64,000 nucleotides of DNA from the NCBI RefSeq assembly GCF_902497875.1, contig NZ_CABVHY010000016.1, forward strand, positions 62,001 to 126,000. The letters are read 5' to 3'. Made by a program: the position numbers and the translations under genes. This stretch comes from Pseudomonas fluorescens (lineage in GTDB: Bacteria; Pseudomonadota; Gammaproteobacteria; Pseudomonadales; Pseudomonadaceae). Positions 17,390 through 26,408 of this stretch are shown here, piece after piece. Numbering within the stretch: position 1 is the stretch's first letter; each line of letters begins with the position of its first letter. The notes beneath the pieces are model-generated. The model made no database searches, was not told the origin of the DNA, and worked only from the letters and a program-made list of their open reading frames with translations.

Positions 17390-18772
17390 ATGCTCGACAC
17401 CATTCGTTGGGACACAGATCTGATCCGCCGTTACGACCTTGCGGGGCCGCGCTATACCTCGTACCCGACCGCTGTGCAATTTGACAGCCAGATTGGCACT
17501 TTCGACCTGCTCCACGCGCTGCGTGACAGCCGCAAGGCCCAACGGCCGTTGTCGTTGTATGTGCATGTGCCGTTCTGCGCGAATATTTGCTATTACTGCG
17601 CCTGCAACAAAGTCATCACCAAGGACCGTGGGCGCGCCTTGCCCTATTTGCAACGCCTCGAGCAGGAGATCCAGTTGATCGCCAGCCAACTCGACCCCGC
17701 CCAGCAGGTCGAGCAATTGCACTTCGGCGGCGGCACGCCGACCTATCTCAGCCATGACGAACTTCGCCAGTTGATGGCCCGATTGCGCAAGCACTTCAAT
17801 CTGCTGGACGATGACTCCGGTGATTACAGCATCGAGATCGACCCACGGGAAGCCGACTGGTCGACCATGGGCCTGCTCCGTGAACTGGGTTTCAACCGCG
17901 TCAGCATCGGCGTGCAGGACCTCGACCCGACGGTCCAGCGGGCAGTCAATCGCATGCAAAGCCTGGAAGAAACCCGCGCCGTGATCGACGCCGCACGCAC
18001 CCTGCAGTTTCGCTCGATCAATATCGACCTGATCTACGGCCTGCCCAAGCAGACGCCTTCGAGCTTCGCCCGCACCATCGATGAAGTCATCAGCCTGCAA
18101 CCGCACCGGCTCTCGGTGTTCAACTACGCGCATCTGCCTGAGCGCTTCATGCCGCAACGACGGATCAACGCCAACGAGTTGCCGACGCCCGCCGAAAAGC
18201 TGGAAATGCTCCAGCGCACCATAGAACAACTGACCGCAGCAGGTTATCGCTACATCGGCATGGATCACTTCGCCCTGCCTGACGACGAGCTGGCCATTGC
18301 CCAGGAAGACTCGACCCTGCAACGCAACTTTCAGGGCTACACCACCTATGGTCATTGCGATCTGATCGGTCTTGGGGTCTCGGCCATCAGCCAGATCGGT
18401 GACCTGTACTGTCAGAACAGCAGCGATCTGAACCACTACCAGAGCGCCTTGGGTGACACGCACCTGGCCACCAGTCGCGGCCTGCTGTGCAATCAGGACG
18501 ACCGGGTCCGTCGGGAAGTGATTGCGCGGCTGATTTGCAGTTTCAGCCTGGAGTTCGCCGAGATCGACCTGGCTTTCAATATCGATTTTCGCGGTTACTT
18601 CGCCGAACTCTGGCCGCAACTGGAAGCCATGGCCGCGGACGGCCTGATCGAGCTCGACAATGAACGGCTCGAGGTCTTGCCGGCCGGACGGCTGCTGGTT
18701 CGCTCGGTGTGCATGGTCTTCGATGCCTACCTGCAACAGCAGAATCGCCAGCGCTTTTCGCGAGTGATTTGA
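17390..18772 (+). CDS. hemN: Oxygen-independent coproporphyrinogen III dehydrogenase
   Basis: A 460-residue cytosolic radical-SAM enzyme that converts coproporphyrinogen III to protoporphyrinogen IX when oxygen is low. The cluster motif is CANICYYC (CxxxCxxC), preceded by YVHVPF and followed by the FGGGTPTYL SAM-binding segment. Full HemN length and the C-terminal HemN domain are present. A consensus ANR box precedes it, so heme supply rises with the oxidase it serves. Confidence 0.97.
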   Translation: MLDTIRWDTDLIRRYDLAGPRYTSYPTAVQFDSQIGTFDLLHALRDSRKAQRPLSLYVHVPFCANICYYCACNKVITKDRGRALPYLQRLEQEIQLIASQLDPAQQVEQLHFGGGTPTYLSHDELRQLMARLRKHFNLLDDDSGDYSIEIDPREADWSTMGLLRELGFNRVSIGVQDLDPTVQRAVNRMQSLEETRAVIDAARTLQFRSINIDLIYGLPKQTPSSFARTIDEVISLQPHRLSVFNYAHLPERFMPQRRINANELPTPAEKLEMLQRTIEQLTAAGYRYIGMDHFALPDDELAIAQEDSTLQRNFQGYTTYGHCDLIGLGVSAISQIGDLYCQNSSDLNHYQSALGDTHLATSRGLLCNQDDRVRREVIARLICSFSLEFAEIDLAFNIDFRGYFAELWPQLEAMAADGLIELDNERLEVLPAGRLLVRSVCMVFDAYLQQQNRQRFSRVI

Positions 18773-18800
18773 GATCCGGCTCGCCGGTAGCGAGCCCTGA

Positions 18801-19280
18801 CTAACTCATCGCCAACGACCCCGCCTTCATCACGGCTTCGGCACTCAATCCCGACTCCTTCATGGCCTTGGCCAAGGACGCATTGGCCGTCATCAGGCCC
18901 GCATTCAGACCGCTGAGGGCCGCTTGCACGTTGCCCACCCTGGCCTGAGCCTGCTCCGGGGTAAGGCTTTTATCCGCCATGACCGCCTGCATTTGCGCCA
19001 GCTTCTCGGCGATCTGCTGTTTCAGCTGGCGGATCATTTTCAAGATCTGCTGGACAGTGTCCGGCAGACCGCTTTCTTCAATGTCGCTATTGGCCGTTTT
19101 TCTGGCCTCGGCAGCCTTTTGCAGGGCAGCCCCGGAAATAGTTACGGTAACGCCTTCTACGGTTTTGACCTTCTCGGGGGCCGGCGACGTGCTCGTTTGC
19201 GGCTCGGCACTCTCCCTGGCTGGTTCGATCAGCGGCTGCAAGCCATTGCTACCGTTGGTAATACCGCCCATGACCTGCAT
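18801..19280 (-). CDS. Conserved Pseudomonas protein of unknown function, coiled-coil
   Basis: A 159-residue protein I cannot assign. The first 55 residues are low-complexity (Ser/Thr/Pro/Glu), and the middle (about 70-105) is a predicted coiled coil (QQILKMIRQLKQQIAEKL). The last third is alanine- and methionine-rich and helical. There is no signal peptide or membrane segment. The second ATG (19280) was chosen because AAGGAG stands 7 nt before it but only 1 nt before the first ATG. It is convergent with hemN and divergent from anr. Confidence 0.75.
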   Translation of the reverse strand: MQVMGGITNGSNGLQPLIEPARESAEPQTSTSPAPEKVKTVEGVTVTISGAALQKAAEARKTANSDIEESGLPDTVQQILKMIRQLKQQIAEKLAQMQAVMADKSLTPEQAQARVGNVQAALSGLNAGLMTANASLAKAMKESGLSAEAVMKAGSLAMS

Positions 19281-19433
19281 GATCATGCTCCTTTAAATGG
19301 ATCCAATTACAATTCATCGGCCGCTAATCCTAAAACTTTATGGCTGTGCGCCATTATGGTGTGCGCTGGCCTGAACCTCATCCGGTAATGTACCCTTGCG
19401 TCTTATGTGTGTTTTCCCACAAGGATTTAAGAA

Positions 19434-20168
19434 ATGTCCGAGCCAGTTAAACTGCGCGCTCATAACCAGGCCCATTGCAAGGATTGCAGCCTGGCCCCCC
19501 TCTGCCTGCCACTTTCTCTGAATCTGGAAGACATGGAAGCGCTGGACGAGATCGTCAAACGTGGTCGCCCACTGAAAAAAGGCGAGTTTCTATTCCGCCA
19601 GGGTGATGTGTTCGATGCCGTCTTTGCAGTTCGCTCTGGTGCCTTGAAGACCTTCAGCCTGAGCGACGGCGGCGAGGAGCAGATCACTGGCTTCCACCTG
19701 CCCAGCGAACTGGTCGGGTTATCGGGCATGGACACCGAGAAACACCCGGTGTCGGCGCAGGCGCTGGAAACCACCTCGGTCTGTGAAATCCCCTTCGATC
19801 GCCTCGACGAACTGGCGCTGCAGCTGCCACAACTGCGCCGCCAGCTGATGCGCGTGATGAGCCGCGAAATTCGCGACGACCAGCAAATGATGCTGCTGCT
19901 CTCGAAAAAAACCGCCGATGAACGCATCGCGACCTTCCTGGTCAACCTGTCGGCGCGTTTCCGCGCCCGAGGCTTCTCGGCCAACCAGTTCCGCCTGAGC
20001 ATGTCGCGCAACGAGATCGGTAACTACCTGGGCCTGGCAGTAGAAACCGTGTCCCGGGTGTTCACCCGCTTCCAGCAGAACGAGTTGCTCGCCGCTGAAG
20101 GCAAGGAAGTGCACATTCTCGATCCGATCCAGCTCTGTGCCCTGGCCGGTGGCTCGCTGGAAGGCTGA
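19434..20168 (+). CDS. anr: Anaerobic regulator ANR (FNR/CRP family)
   Basis: A 244-residue FNR-type oxygen sensor and transcription factor. The [4Fe-4S] ligands Cys15, Cys18, Cys24 and Cys117 are all present. The cyclic-nucleotide-like beta roll is followed by a long dimer helix and a helix-turn-helix with ETVSR in the recognition helix, the residues that read TTGAT half-sites. Boxes of that sequence lie before the first ccoN, ccoG and hemN in this window. AAGGA precedes the ATG. Gene order hemN - unknown - anr - apt matches P. aeruginosa. Confidence 0.97.
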   Translation: MSEPVKLRAHNQAHCKDCSLAPLCLPLSLNLEDMEALDEIVKRGRPLKKGEFLFRQGDVFDAVFAVRSGALKTFSLSDGGEEQITGFHLPSELVGLSGMDTEKHPVSAQALETTSVCEIPFDRLDELALQLPQLRRQLMRVMSREIRDDQQMMLLLSKKTADERIATFLVNLSARFRARGFSANQFRLSMSRNEIGNYLGLAVETVSRVFTRFQQNELLAAEGKEVHILDPIQLCALAGGSLEG

Positions 20169-20247
20169 CCTGGCCAGTCGCGGCTGAGCGAACAGGCTCA
20201 GCCGGGTTTATACTGCCGTGTTTGCAGCCTGCCAGGACACCACGACG

Positions 20248-20796
20248 ATGGTCTTTGACTCCTTCGACATCAAATCGCTGATCCGCCCGGTGATCGACTT
20301 TCCCAAGCCAGGGGTGATCTTTCGCGATATCACGCCACTGTTCCAGTCGCCGAAGGCCTTGCGCCTGGTGGCGGACAGCTTTGCCCATCGTTATGTCGAA
20401 GCCGACTTCACCCACATCGGCGCCATGGATGCCCGGGGCTTCCTGATCGGCTCGATCCTCGCCTATCAGCTGAACAAACCGCTGATCCTGTTCCGCAAGC
20501 AAGGCAAGTTGCCGGCCGATGTACTTTGCGAGGGCTATCAGACCGAATACGGCGAAGCCTTCCTGGAAGTCCACGCCGACAGCCTGTGCGAAGGCGATTC
20601 GGTGCTGATGTTCGATGACCTGATCGCCACCGGCGGCACGCTGATTGCCGCCGCCCATCTGGTACGGCGCATGGGCGCACGGATTTTCGAAGCCGCGGCG
20701 ATTATCGACCTGCCGGAACTGGGCGGCTCCCAGCGCCTGGAAGACATGGGCATCCCGACCTTCTGCCTGACACAGTTTGCGTTGACCGATAAGTAA
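20248..20796 (+). CDS. apt: Adenine phosphoribosyltransferase
   Basis: A 182-residue cytosolic purine salvage enzyme making AMP from adenine and PRPP. The PRPP-binding motif VLMFDDLIATGGT and the hood segment with GAMDARGFL are clear. The ATG at 20248 gives the normal Apt N-terminus; an upstream in-frame GTG would add ten unrelated residues. Confidence 0.95.
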   Translation: MVFDSFDIKSLIRPVIDFPKPGVIFRDITPLFQSPKALRLVADSFAHRYVEADFTHIGAMDARGFLIGSILAYQLNKPLILFRKQGKLPADVLCEGYQTEYGEAFLEVHADSLCEGDSVLMFDDLIATGGTLIAAAHLVRRMGARIFEAAAIIDLPELGGSQRLEDMGIPTFCLTQFALTDK

Positions 20797-20820
20797 GGCG
20801 TCGTCTGTACGGACTACCTA

Positions 20821-21052
20821 TATCGCGAGCAGGCTCGCTCCCACAAAAGCAAGATCAAAAGATCGCAGCCTGCGGCAGCTCCTACAGGGGATTGCAGATA
20901 CCCACGACATTGCAGGTGTACGCGGCCAGCGTCGGGCAATTGCAGGCACCCCCGACATTGCAGGTGTACGCGGCCAGCGTCGGGGGATTGCAGGCCACGA
21001 CATTGCAGGTGTATGCGGTCAGCGTAGGAGCTGCCGCAGGCTGCGATCTTTT
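20821..21052. repeat. REP cluster enclosing a 45-48 bp tandem repeat
   Basis: A TGTGGGAGC-family REP at 20821-20845 is followed by a GATCGCAGCC-family REP at 20853-20885 and its inverted partner at 21024-21052. Between the pair lie three copies of a unit starting CGACATTGCAGGTGTACGCG at 20905, 20953 and 20998 (periods 48 and 45), with a partial copy before them. No gene is present. Confidence 0.85.
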
Positions 21053-21075
21053 CGGCAGCCACCGCGTGGGGAGGA

Positions 21076-21678
21076 TTAAAGCGAGATTGGCTTACGCCCG
21101 GCAAACGAATGGGCCAGGGTCCCGCCATCCACCAGTTCCAGCTCGCCACCCAGGGGTACGCCATGGGCGATGCGCGAGGTGATCAGGCCCTTGTTGCTCA
21201 GCAACTGGGCGATGTAATGGGCCGTGGCTTCGCCTTCCACCGTCGGGTTGGTGGCGAGGATGATCTCGGTGAAGGTGCCCTGTTCTTCGATCCGCGCCAG
21301 CAGTTGCGGGATGCCGATGGCTTCGGGGCCGAGGCCGTCGAGCGGCGACAGGTGCCCCTTGAGCACAAAGTAGCGGCCGCGAAAACCGGTCTGCTCCACG
21401 GCGTACACGTCCATAGGACCTTCGACCACGCACAGAATCGTATCGTCACGACGCGGGTCGGCGCATTGCGGGCATAGATCGTCTTCAGTCAGCGTGCGGC
21501 ACAAACGACAATGCCCGACCCCTTCCATGGCCTGTTTCAACGCCAGGGCAAGCCGCGAACCGCCACTGCGATCGCGCTCGAGCAGTTGCAGCGCCATGCG
21601 CTGGGCGGTTTTCTGACCCACACCCGGCAAAGTGCGCAGGGCATCGATCAGTTGGCGAATCAGGGGGCTGAAGCTCAT
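21076..21678 (-). CDS. recR: Recombination mediator RecR
   Basis: A 200-residue DNA-repair protein that with RecF/RecO loads RecA. It shows the N-terminal helix-hairpin-helix (LPGVGQKTAQRMA), the zinc finger CRLC...CPQC and the Toprim segment (VVEGPMDVYAVE). The start at 21678 gives the standard MSFSPLIRQL N-terminus. In P. aeruginosa and P. putida recR directly follows dnaX-ybaB; here those genes are 14.7 kb away. It has a near-consensus sigma-70 promoter of its own. Confidence 0.96.
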   Translation of the reverse strand: MSFSPLIRQLIDALRTLPGVGQKTAQRMALQLLERDRSGGSRLALALKQAMEGVGHCRLCRTLTEDDLCPQCADPRRDDTILCVVEGPMDVYAVEQTGFRGRYFVLKGHLSPLDGLGPEAIGIPQLLARIEEQGTFTEIILATNPTVEGEATAHYIAQLLSNKGLITSRIAHGVPLGGELELVDGGTLAHSFAGRKPISL

Positions 21679-21711
21679 GGCACAAAGGTCCGACAAAACA
21701 ACGAGACGCGG

Positions 21712-21740
21712 TTTATACCCGCGCCTTGGCTAACCGTCAA
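21712..21740 (-). promoter_or_regulatory. Sigma-70 promoter of recR
   Basis: On the minus strand TTGACG (21740-21735) and TATAAA (21717-21712) are separated by exactly 17 nt. The recR start codon follows about 34 nt downstream. It lies in the 90 nt between recR and the NtrC-type gene. Confidence 0.75.
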
Positions 21741-21769
21741 ATACCAGCGCGCCTGCCCGTCAGCAGGCG

Positions 21770-23233
21770 TCACCATTGACGCTTTTCCGGTCGGGCGAGC
21801 CCGAGCTTTTCAATCCGATAGCGTAGCATGTCCCGGCTCAAGCCCAGCAGGCGTGCCGACTTGGTGACATTCCAGTCAGTCTTGTCGAGCATTTTGCGGA
21901 CCATGTCGCGCTCGACTTCCGGCAGGTTCATGGAACCCATGTCCTCGCTGGGGCTGTAAAACTCGGGCTGGGGATGCGATTGAGGCTGCTGTTGATACTG
22001 GTGCTGTGGCGGTATCGGCAGATCCAACGGCTCATCGACCAGGCTCAGACAGACATTCAACTGGCTCGGCCCGACCATGTCGTGAGACGCCAGCAGCACC
22101 GTCTGTTCGAGCATGTTGCGCAGCTCGCGAACATTGCCGGGCCAGCTGTAACCGCGCATCAGCGCTTGCGCCTCGGGGCTGAAATACAGGTTGGGCTTGC
22201 CATAGCGCTTGCCATGATGAGCCAGGAAATGCCGGGCCAGGGTCAGCACGTCTTCGCCACGGGCGCACAGGCGCGGGACCTTGATTGAAATGATGCGCAA
22301 ACGGAAAAACAGATCGCGGCGAAACTTGCCCTGCTGGACCCTCTGCTCGAGGTTGCAATTGGTCGCGCTGATGATCCGCAGGTCGACCTTGCGCTCCTTG
22401 ACCGCGCCGATCCGGCGAATCGTTCGATCTTCCAGCAGTTTGAGCAGCTTGGCCTGCAGCAGCAGATCCATCTCACCGATTTCATCGAGAAACAGGGTAC
22501 CGCCATCGGCGGCTTCGACCAGGCCGATCCGGCGCTCCTTGGCGTCGGTGAAGGCACCTTTTTCGTGGCCGAACAATTCGGCTTCCAGAAGATTGGAGGG
22601 GATCGAGGCACAGTTGAACTCGATAAACGGGCTTTTGCTGCGGGGCCCGTCGAAATGCAGCGCACGGGCCACCAGTTCTTTACCGGTGCCGGTATCGCCT
22701 TCCACCAAAACCGGTGGCAGGTCGCCGCTGGCCATGCGCCGCTCGGCGTCGAGCAACTGGCCGATGGTATTTTTCATTGCCTGCATCACCGCAGAATCGC
22801 CGATCAACGCCTGCACCCCGGACTTCTGCGCCTCACGCTCCTGATAGAAGGTCAGCGTGCGTTCCAGGCGATCGGCCGCCAGCGCCTTGTCCAGCAATAG
22901 CTTGAGTTCCGCCAGGGCCACCGGTTTGGTCAGGTAGTGAAAGGCCCCCTCTTTCATCGCCGTCACCGCATCTTCGACATTACCGTAGCCGGTTATCATG
23001 ATCACTTTCAGATCCGGCACGCTGCCCCGCAGGCGCTGAATCAATTCGTGACCACTCATGCCGGGCAACGAGTTGTCGGTCAGCACCACATCAGGCTGAC
23101 ACGTCTGCAAGCATTCCAGAGCCTCTTCGGCGCTATGGCAGACAGTGACCTCGAAGTCCCTGCGCTCCAGGAAGCTCTGAATATTTTCGGCAAGGAGCTG
23201 GTCGTCCTCAACCAACAGTATGCTGTGTCCCAT
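21770..23233 (-). CDS. Sigma-54-dependent response regulator, NtrC family (MnxR-like)
   Basis: A 487-residue transcription activator. The receiver domain (1-120) has phospho-acceptor Asp53; the AAA+ domain has Walker A GDTGTGKE (about 179-186) and Walker B LFLDEIGE. A Fis-type helix-turn-helix closes the protein (SARLLGLSRDMLRYRIEKLG). The sigma-54 contact loop reads GAFTDA (226-231) instead of GAFTGA. It overlaps the upstream kinase gene by 26 nt. Two paralogous kinases plus an NtrC regulator is the layout of MnxS1/MnxS2/MnxR, required for Mn(II) oxidation in P. putida GB-1. The family call is firm; the Mnx equivalence is inferred from layout and neighbourhood. Confidence 0.85.
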   Translation of the reverse strand: MGHSILLVEDDQLLAENIQSFLERRDFEVTVCHSAEEALECLQTCQPDVVLTDNSLPGMSGHELIQRLRGSVPDLKVIMITGYGNVEDAVTAMKEGAFHYLTKPVALAELKLLLDKALAADRLERTLTFYQEREAQKSGVQALIGDSAVMQAMKNTIGQLLDAERRMASGDLPPVLVEGDTGTGKELVARALHFDGPRSKSPFIEFNCASIPSNLLEAELFGHEKGAFTDAKERRIGLVEAADGGTLFLDEIGEMDLLLQAKLLKLLEDRTIRRIGAVKERKVDLRIISATNCNLEQRVQQGKFRRDLFFRLRIISIKVPRLCARGEDVLTLARHFLAHHGKRYGKPNLYFSPEAQALMRGYSWPGNVRELRNMLEQTVLLASHDMVGPSQLNVCLSLVDEPLDLPIPPQHQYQQQPQSHPQPEFYSPSEDMGSMNLPEVERDMVRKMLDKTDWNVTKSARLLGLSRDMLRYRIEKLGLARPEKRQW

Positions 23234-24659
23234 GGTTCCCTCCCGCCACGTTGAAAATCAGGCTTATTTGGGTTCCTTCCTGTTCCCGGCTCGTCAGGTT
23301 GACCGAACCGTTGAATCGCTCCATGACACGTTTGACCAGCATCAGGCCAACGCCGAGGCCGCCTTGCTTGGTGGTGAAAAACGGTTTGAACGCCATGTGT
23401 TCCTGTTGCCGGGTCATGCCTTTGCCAGTGTCCGTCAGGGTCATTCGCACGCGCCCATCCACCGCCGGCTCGACTTCGATTGTCAGTACTCCGCCACCCG
23501 CCATGGCTTCCAGGGAGTTGGCGAACAGGCTATTGAAGATCTGGATCAAGTGCATGTACTGGCTGATGACAGGGGGTACCGACGCGATAGAGAGATGGAC
23601 CCGGACATTGGCGCGCTTGATTTGCTGGTCGAACGCTTGCACCACCTCCTCGATGGTCGGGCCCAGGTCGATGGCCTCGCTGTCGGTGTTCAAAGGCTGC
23701 AGCGAGACCAGCAGTTCGCGAACCCAGCGCGACATGCGATCGACCTGGCTGATGATGTCGGCAATGTTCTTCTGCGCAGGCTGCCTGGCGATTTCCTGGG
23801 CCAGTTCGGCGCTGGATCGGATCGTCGCCAGCGGGTTGCGCAGGCTGTGGGCCACGGCCGAAGACATTTCGCCCAACGCGACAAAGGTTTCACTGGTGAT
23901 CAGTTGCTTCTGTTGTGACTGCAACATCTTCGCAGCCCGTCGCACGATCCAGAACAGTCCGAAATAGATCAGGCAACCGCCGAGGATGGTCGACACCCAG
24001 ATCAGTATGAAACCGCGGTGGATACGCAACAGCAAATCCTCAGGTTCCTTGTAGATCTCGACCATGGCCAGGATCTGGTCATCGGCGGCGTCGAACAGCG
24101 GGATGTAGTTTTCGATATACAGGTGCTTTGGTTCGTGGAGAAACTTCTGCTCCTTACGGGCGTCATCGGCCTCGTGATACTCGGAGGAGACCTGCGTTTT
24201 GGATTCGAACGATTGGTCCAGACCCTCGTCGCCCTCGATGCGTACACCGATCAACGCCGGATTGGTCGACCAGATGATCGTTCGATCCCGGGCATAGATA
24301 TTGACCATCAGTATGTCCGGCAAATTTTCGACGTGGTCGAGAAACTCCCCCCTCGCCGCGATGATGTGATCGCGGTCATAACCCGCGAGGGCGTTGGCAT
24401 CGCGGATATCCAGAATTGCGCCCATGGTCAGGGTCGGCGGCAAGTCGGCGTGGCGCAGTTCCGCTGCGCCGATGGCCCGGATGAATTGCGCCGTCAGCAG
24501 TCCGTCGCGCTCGACGCTCTCCCGGACCACCAGGCGTGTGGAGGTATAACCGAGCACCATGGCGACCATGGTGATGACAAACAGGCTGGCCAGGGAGAAC
24601 CAGTGCAAAAGGTTGAACTGACGTTGGGTGGGTATTTTCTTGAGCATCAGCATCTGCAT
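23208..24659 (-). CDS. Sensor histidine kinase (MnxS-like, downstream copy)
   Basis: A 483-residue inner-membrane kinase. Two membrane helices (about 21-38 and 216-238) enclose a periplasmic sensing domain of some 175 residues. His271 lies in the H-box (AVAHSLRNPLATIRSSAE), and a HATPase domain with DTGKGM and GGLGVGLMLV closes it. There is no HAMP domain of obvious type. It is a close paralogue of the next kinase, most conserved around WSTNP, YIENYIPL and the kinase core. AGGA precedes the ATG. Likely partner: the overlapping NtrC-type regulator. Confidence 0.85.
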   Translation of the reverse strand: MQMLMLKKIPTQRQFNLLHWFSLASLFVITMVAMVLGYTSTRLVVRESVERDGLLTAQFIRAIGAAELRHADLPPTLTMGAILDIRDANALAGYDRDHIIAARGEFLDHVENLPDILMVNIYARDRTIIWSTNPALIGVRIEGDEGLDQSFESKTQVSSEYHEADDARKEQKFLHEPKHLYIENYIPLFDAADDQILAMVEIYKEPEDLLLRIHRGFILIWVSTILGGCLIYFGLFWIVRRAAKMLQSQQKQLITSETFVALGEMSSAVAHSLRNPLATIRSSAELAQEIARQPAQKNIADIISQVDRMSRWVRELLVSLQPLNTDSEAIDLGPTIEEVVQAFDQQIKRANVRVHLSIASVPPVISQYMHLIQIFNSLFANSLEAMAGGGVLTIEVEPAVDGRVRMTLTDTGKGMTRQQEHMAFKPFFTTKQGGLGVGLMLVKRVMERFNGSVNLTSREQEGTQISLIFNVAGGNHGTQHTVG

Positions 24660-24807
24660 GAGGTACTTCCTGGATGCTTGTCCGAATCTTTTAGTCGAGG
24701 CCCTGTCAACCGCCGTAATAGTATTTTGCCTCTACTGGATCATAGGCTGGATTTCTCGCCACCCCGGGTTTGTGCGGGATAAATGCCTGTGAGTTGATGA
24801 GCAATGG

Positions 24808-26286
24808 CTATTGGCTTACCCGCTGGAATCGCAGGCTCACGCAGGTGCCCTGCAGCTCGTGGCTGTTGAGGGTGACCGAACCGCCGAAGCGCTCCATGAT
24901 GCGTTTGACCAGCATCAAACCGACCCCCAGACCACCCTGCTTGGTGGTAAAAAACGGTTTGAAGGCCATGCGTTGCTGTTGCGCACTCATGCCATTGCCG
25001 GTGTCGGCGATGGTCAGGCACAGGCCCTTGGCAGTGTTCTCGATCTCGATGTTCAGGACCCCGCCTGTGATCATGGCCTCCAGGGCATTAGCAATCAGGC
25101 TGTTGAGAATCTGGCTGAGCAATACCTCCTGGCTGAGCACCGAAGGCACCTGCCCGGGTGCGAAATTCACCTGAACCCGAGTACGGGCAATCTGTTGTTC
25201 AAAGGCCTGGAGGCTGTCACGTACGGCGGCCACCAGATTTACCGCAATGGCCTCGTCATTGAGCGGGTGCAAGGACTGCAGGAGCTCGCGAACCCAGGGG
25301 GACATGCGGTCCACCTGGTTGATGATGTCGGTGATGTTTTTCTGCGCCGCACCGGTTTCGATTTCCTGCGCCAGCTCGGCGCTGGAACGAATGGACGCCA
25401 GGGGATTGCGCAGGCTATGGGCGACGGCCGAGGACATCTCGCCAAGGGCGACAAAGGTTTCATTGGTGACCAGTTGCTTCTGCTGTGCGGCCAGCAGATC
25501 CGCGGCGTGGCGCATCAGCCAATACAGACTGAAATAGATCAGCGCGCCCCCCAGCAGCGTCGCCACCCAGACCAGTATCAGCCCGCGCGTCACGCGGATG
25601 ATCAGATCACTGGGTTCCTTGTAGACCTCGACCATGGCCATGACCTGGTTTTCACCGAGATCTAACAGCGGGATGTAGTTCTCGATGAAAAAGAACGTCG
25701 GGACGACGGTGAATTTCTGCTCCGCCCGGACGTCGTCGACGTTGTGGTAGCTGGCGGAAATATGGGTCTTGAGATTGAAGGCCTGCTCGAGGTCTTCGTT
25801 ATCGCTGATCCGCTGGCCGATCAACCGTGGATTGGTCGACCAGATGATCGTCCGGTCAGGCGCATAGATGTTAGCCAGCAACACGTCTGGCAATTGCTCG
25901 ACATGGTCGAGAAACTCCCCGCGCGCAATGGCCCGCGCTCCCGGACTGATGTCAGGGCGAGCCAGGTCCTGACGCGGATCGAGCAGTTCGCCCATGCTCA
26001 GCCCATCCGGTAATACGACGTGGCGCATCTCCGTCGAAGCGATGGTCTGGATGAACTGGGCGGTCAACAGCGCATCGCGATGGAGACTCTCCTCAATCAC
26101 AAAACGCGTGGAGAGCGCCCCCAGCCCCAGCACCACCGAGCCGACAACGATCAGGCTGACCCAGGAAAACCAGCGCAGCAGGTTGAAACGCTTTTGCCCA
26201 TTTACGGGCCGCTCTTTGGTCGTTTCCAGGTCGAGCGAGGCGTCCTGCTCTTGTGTTTGCATAGCGCAGTTTCCCGGGCTTTGCAT
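24808..26286 (-). CDS. Sensor histidine kinase (MnxS-like, upstream copy)
   Basis: A 492-residue kinase with the same layout as its neighbour: helices at about 38-58 and 235-255, a periplasmic domain, His290 in the H-box and a HATPase domain (DTGNGM, GGLGVGLMLV). It differs by a longer hydrophilic N-terminus rich in Glu/Gln; an ATG at 26262 is an alternative start. The periplasmic halves diverge more than the kinase cores, so the two may sense different signals or form heterodimers. Confidence 0.85.
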   Translation of the reverse strand: MQSPGNCAMQTQEQDASLDLETTKERPVNGQKRFNLLRWFSWVSLIVVGSVVLGLGALSTRFVIEESLHRDALLTAQFIQTIASTEMRHVVLPDGLSMGELLDPRQDLARPDISPGARAIARGEFLDHVEQLPDVLLANIYAPDRTIIWSTNPRLIGQRISDNEDLEQAFNLKTHISASYHNVDDVRAEQKFTVVPTFFFIENYIPLLDLGENQVMAMVEVYKEPSDLIIRVTRGLILVWVATLLGGALIYFSLYWLMRHAADLLAAQQKQLVTNETFVALGEMSSAVAHSLRNPLASIRSSAELAQEIETGAAQKNITDIINQVDRMSPWVRELLQSLHPLNDEAIAVNLVAAVRDSLQAFEQQIARTRVQVNFAPGQVPSVLSQEVLLSQILNSLIANALEAMITGGVLNIEIENTAKGLCLTIADTGNGMSAQQQRMAFKPFFTTKQGGLGVGLMLVKRIMERFGGSVTLNSHELQGTCVSLRFQRVSQ

Positions 26287-26408
26287 TGTTTATAGCTCAC
26301 TGCGCAGCACTGTGTCGGCCCCCTTTTCCCCAACCCTGAGGGCAGCCACCCAGGCCCGGAGTGATCGCGGCAGGTCATCGGTGGGGGCCTTGAACGCTTA
26401 TCGCGCCA

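Noticed and set aside
21749..21770. GCCTGC/GCAGGC hairpin after the NtrC-type gene as terminator
   Set aside because: Short stem with no T-run, and it overlaps the area just upstream of the recR promoter; function unclear.
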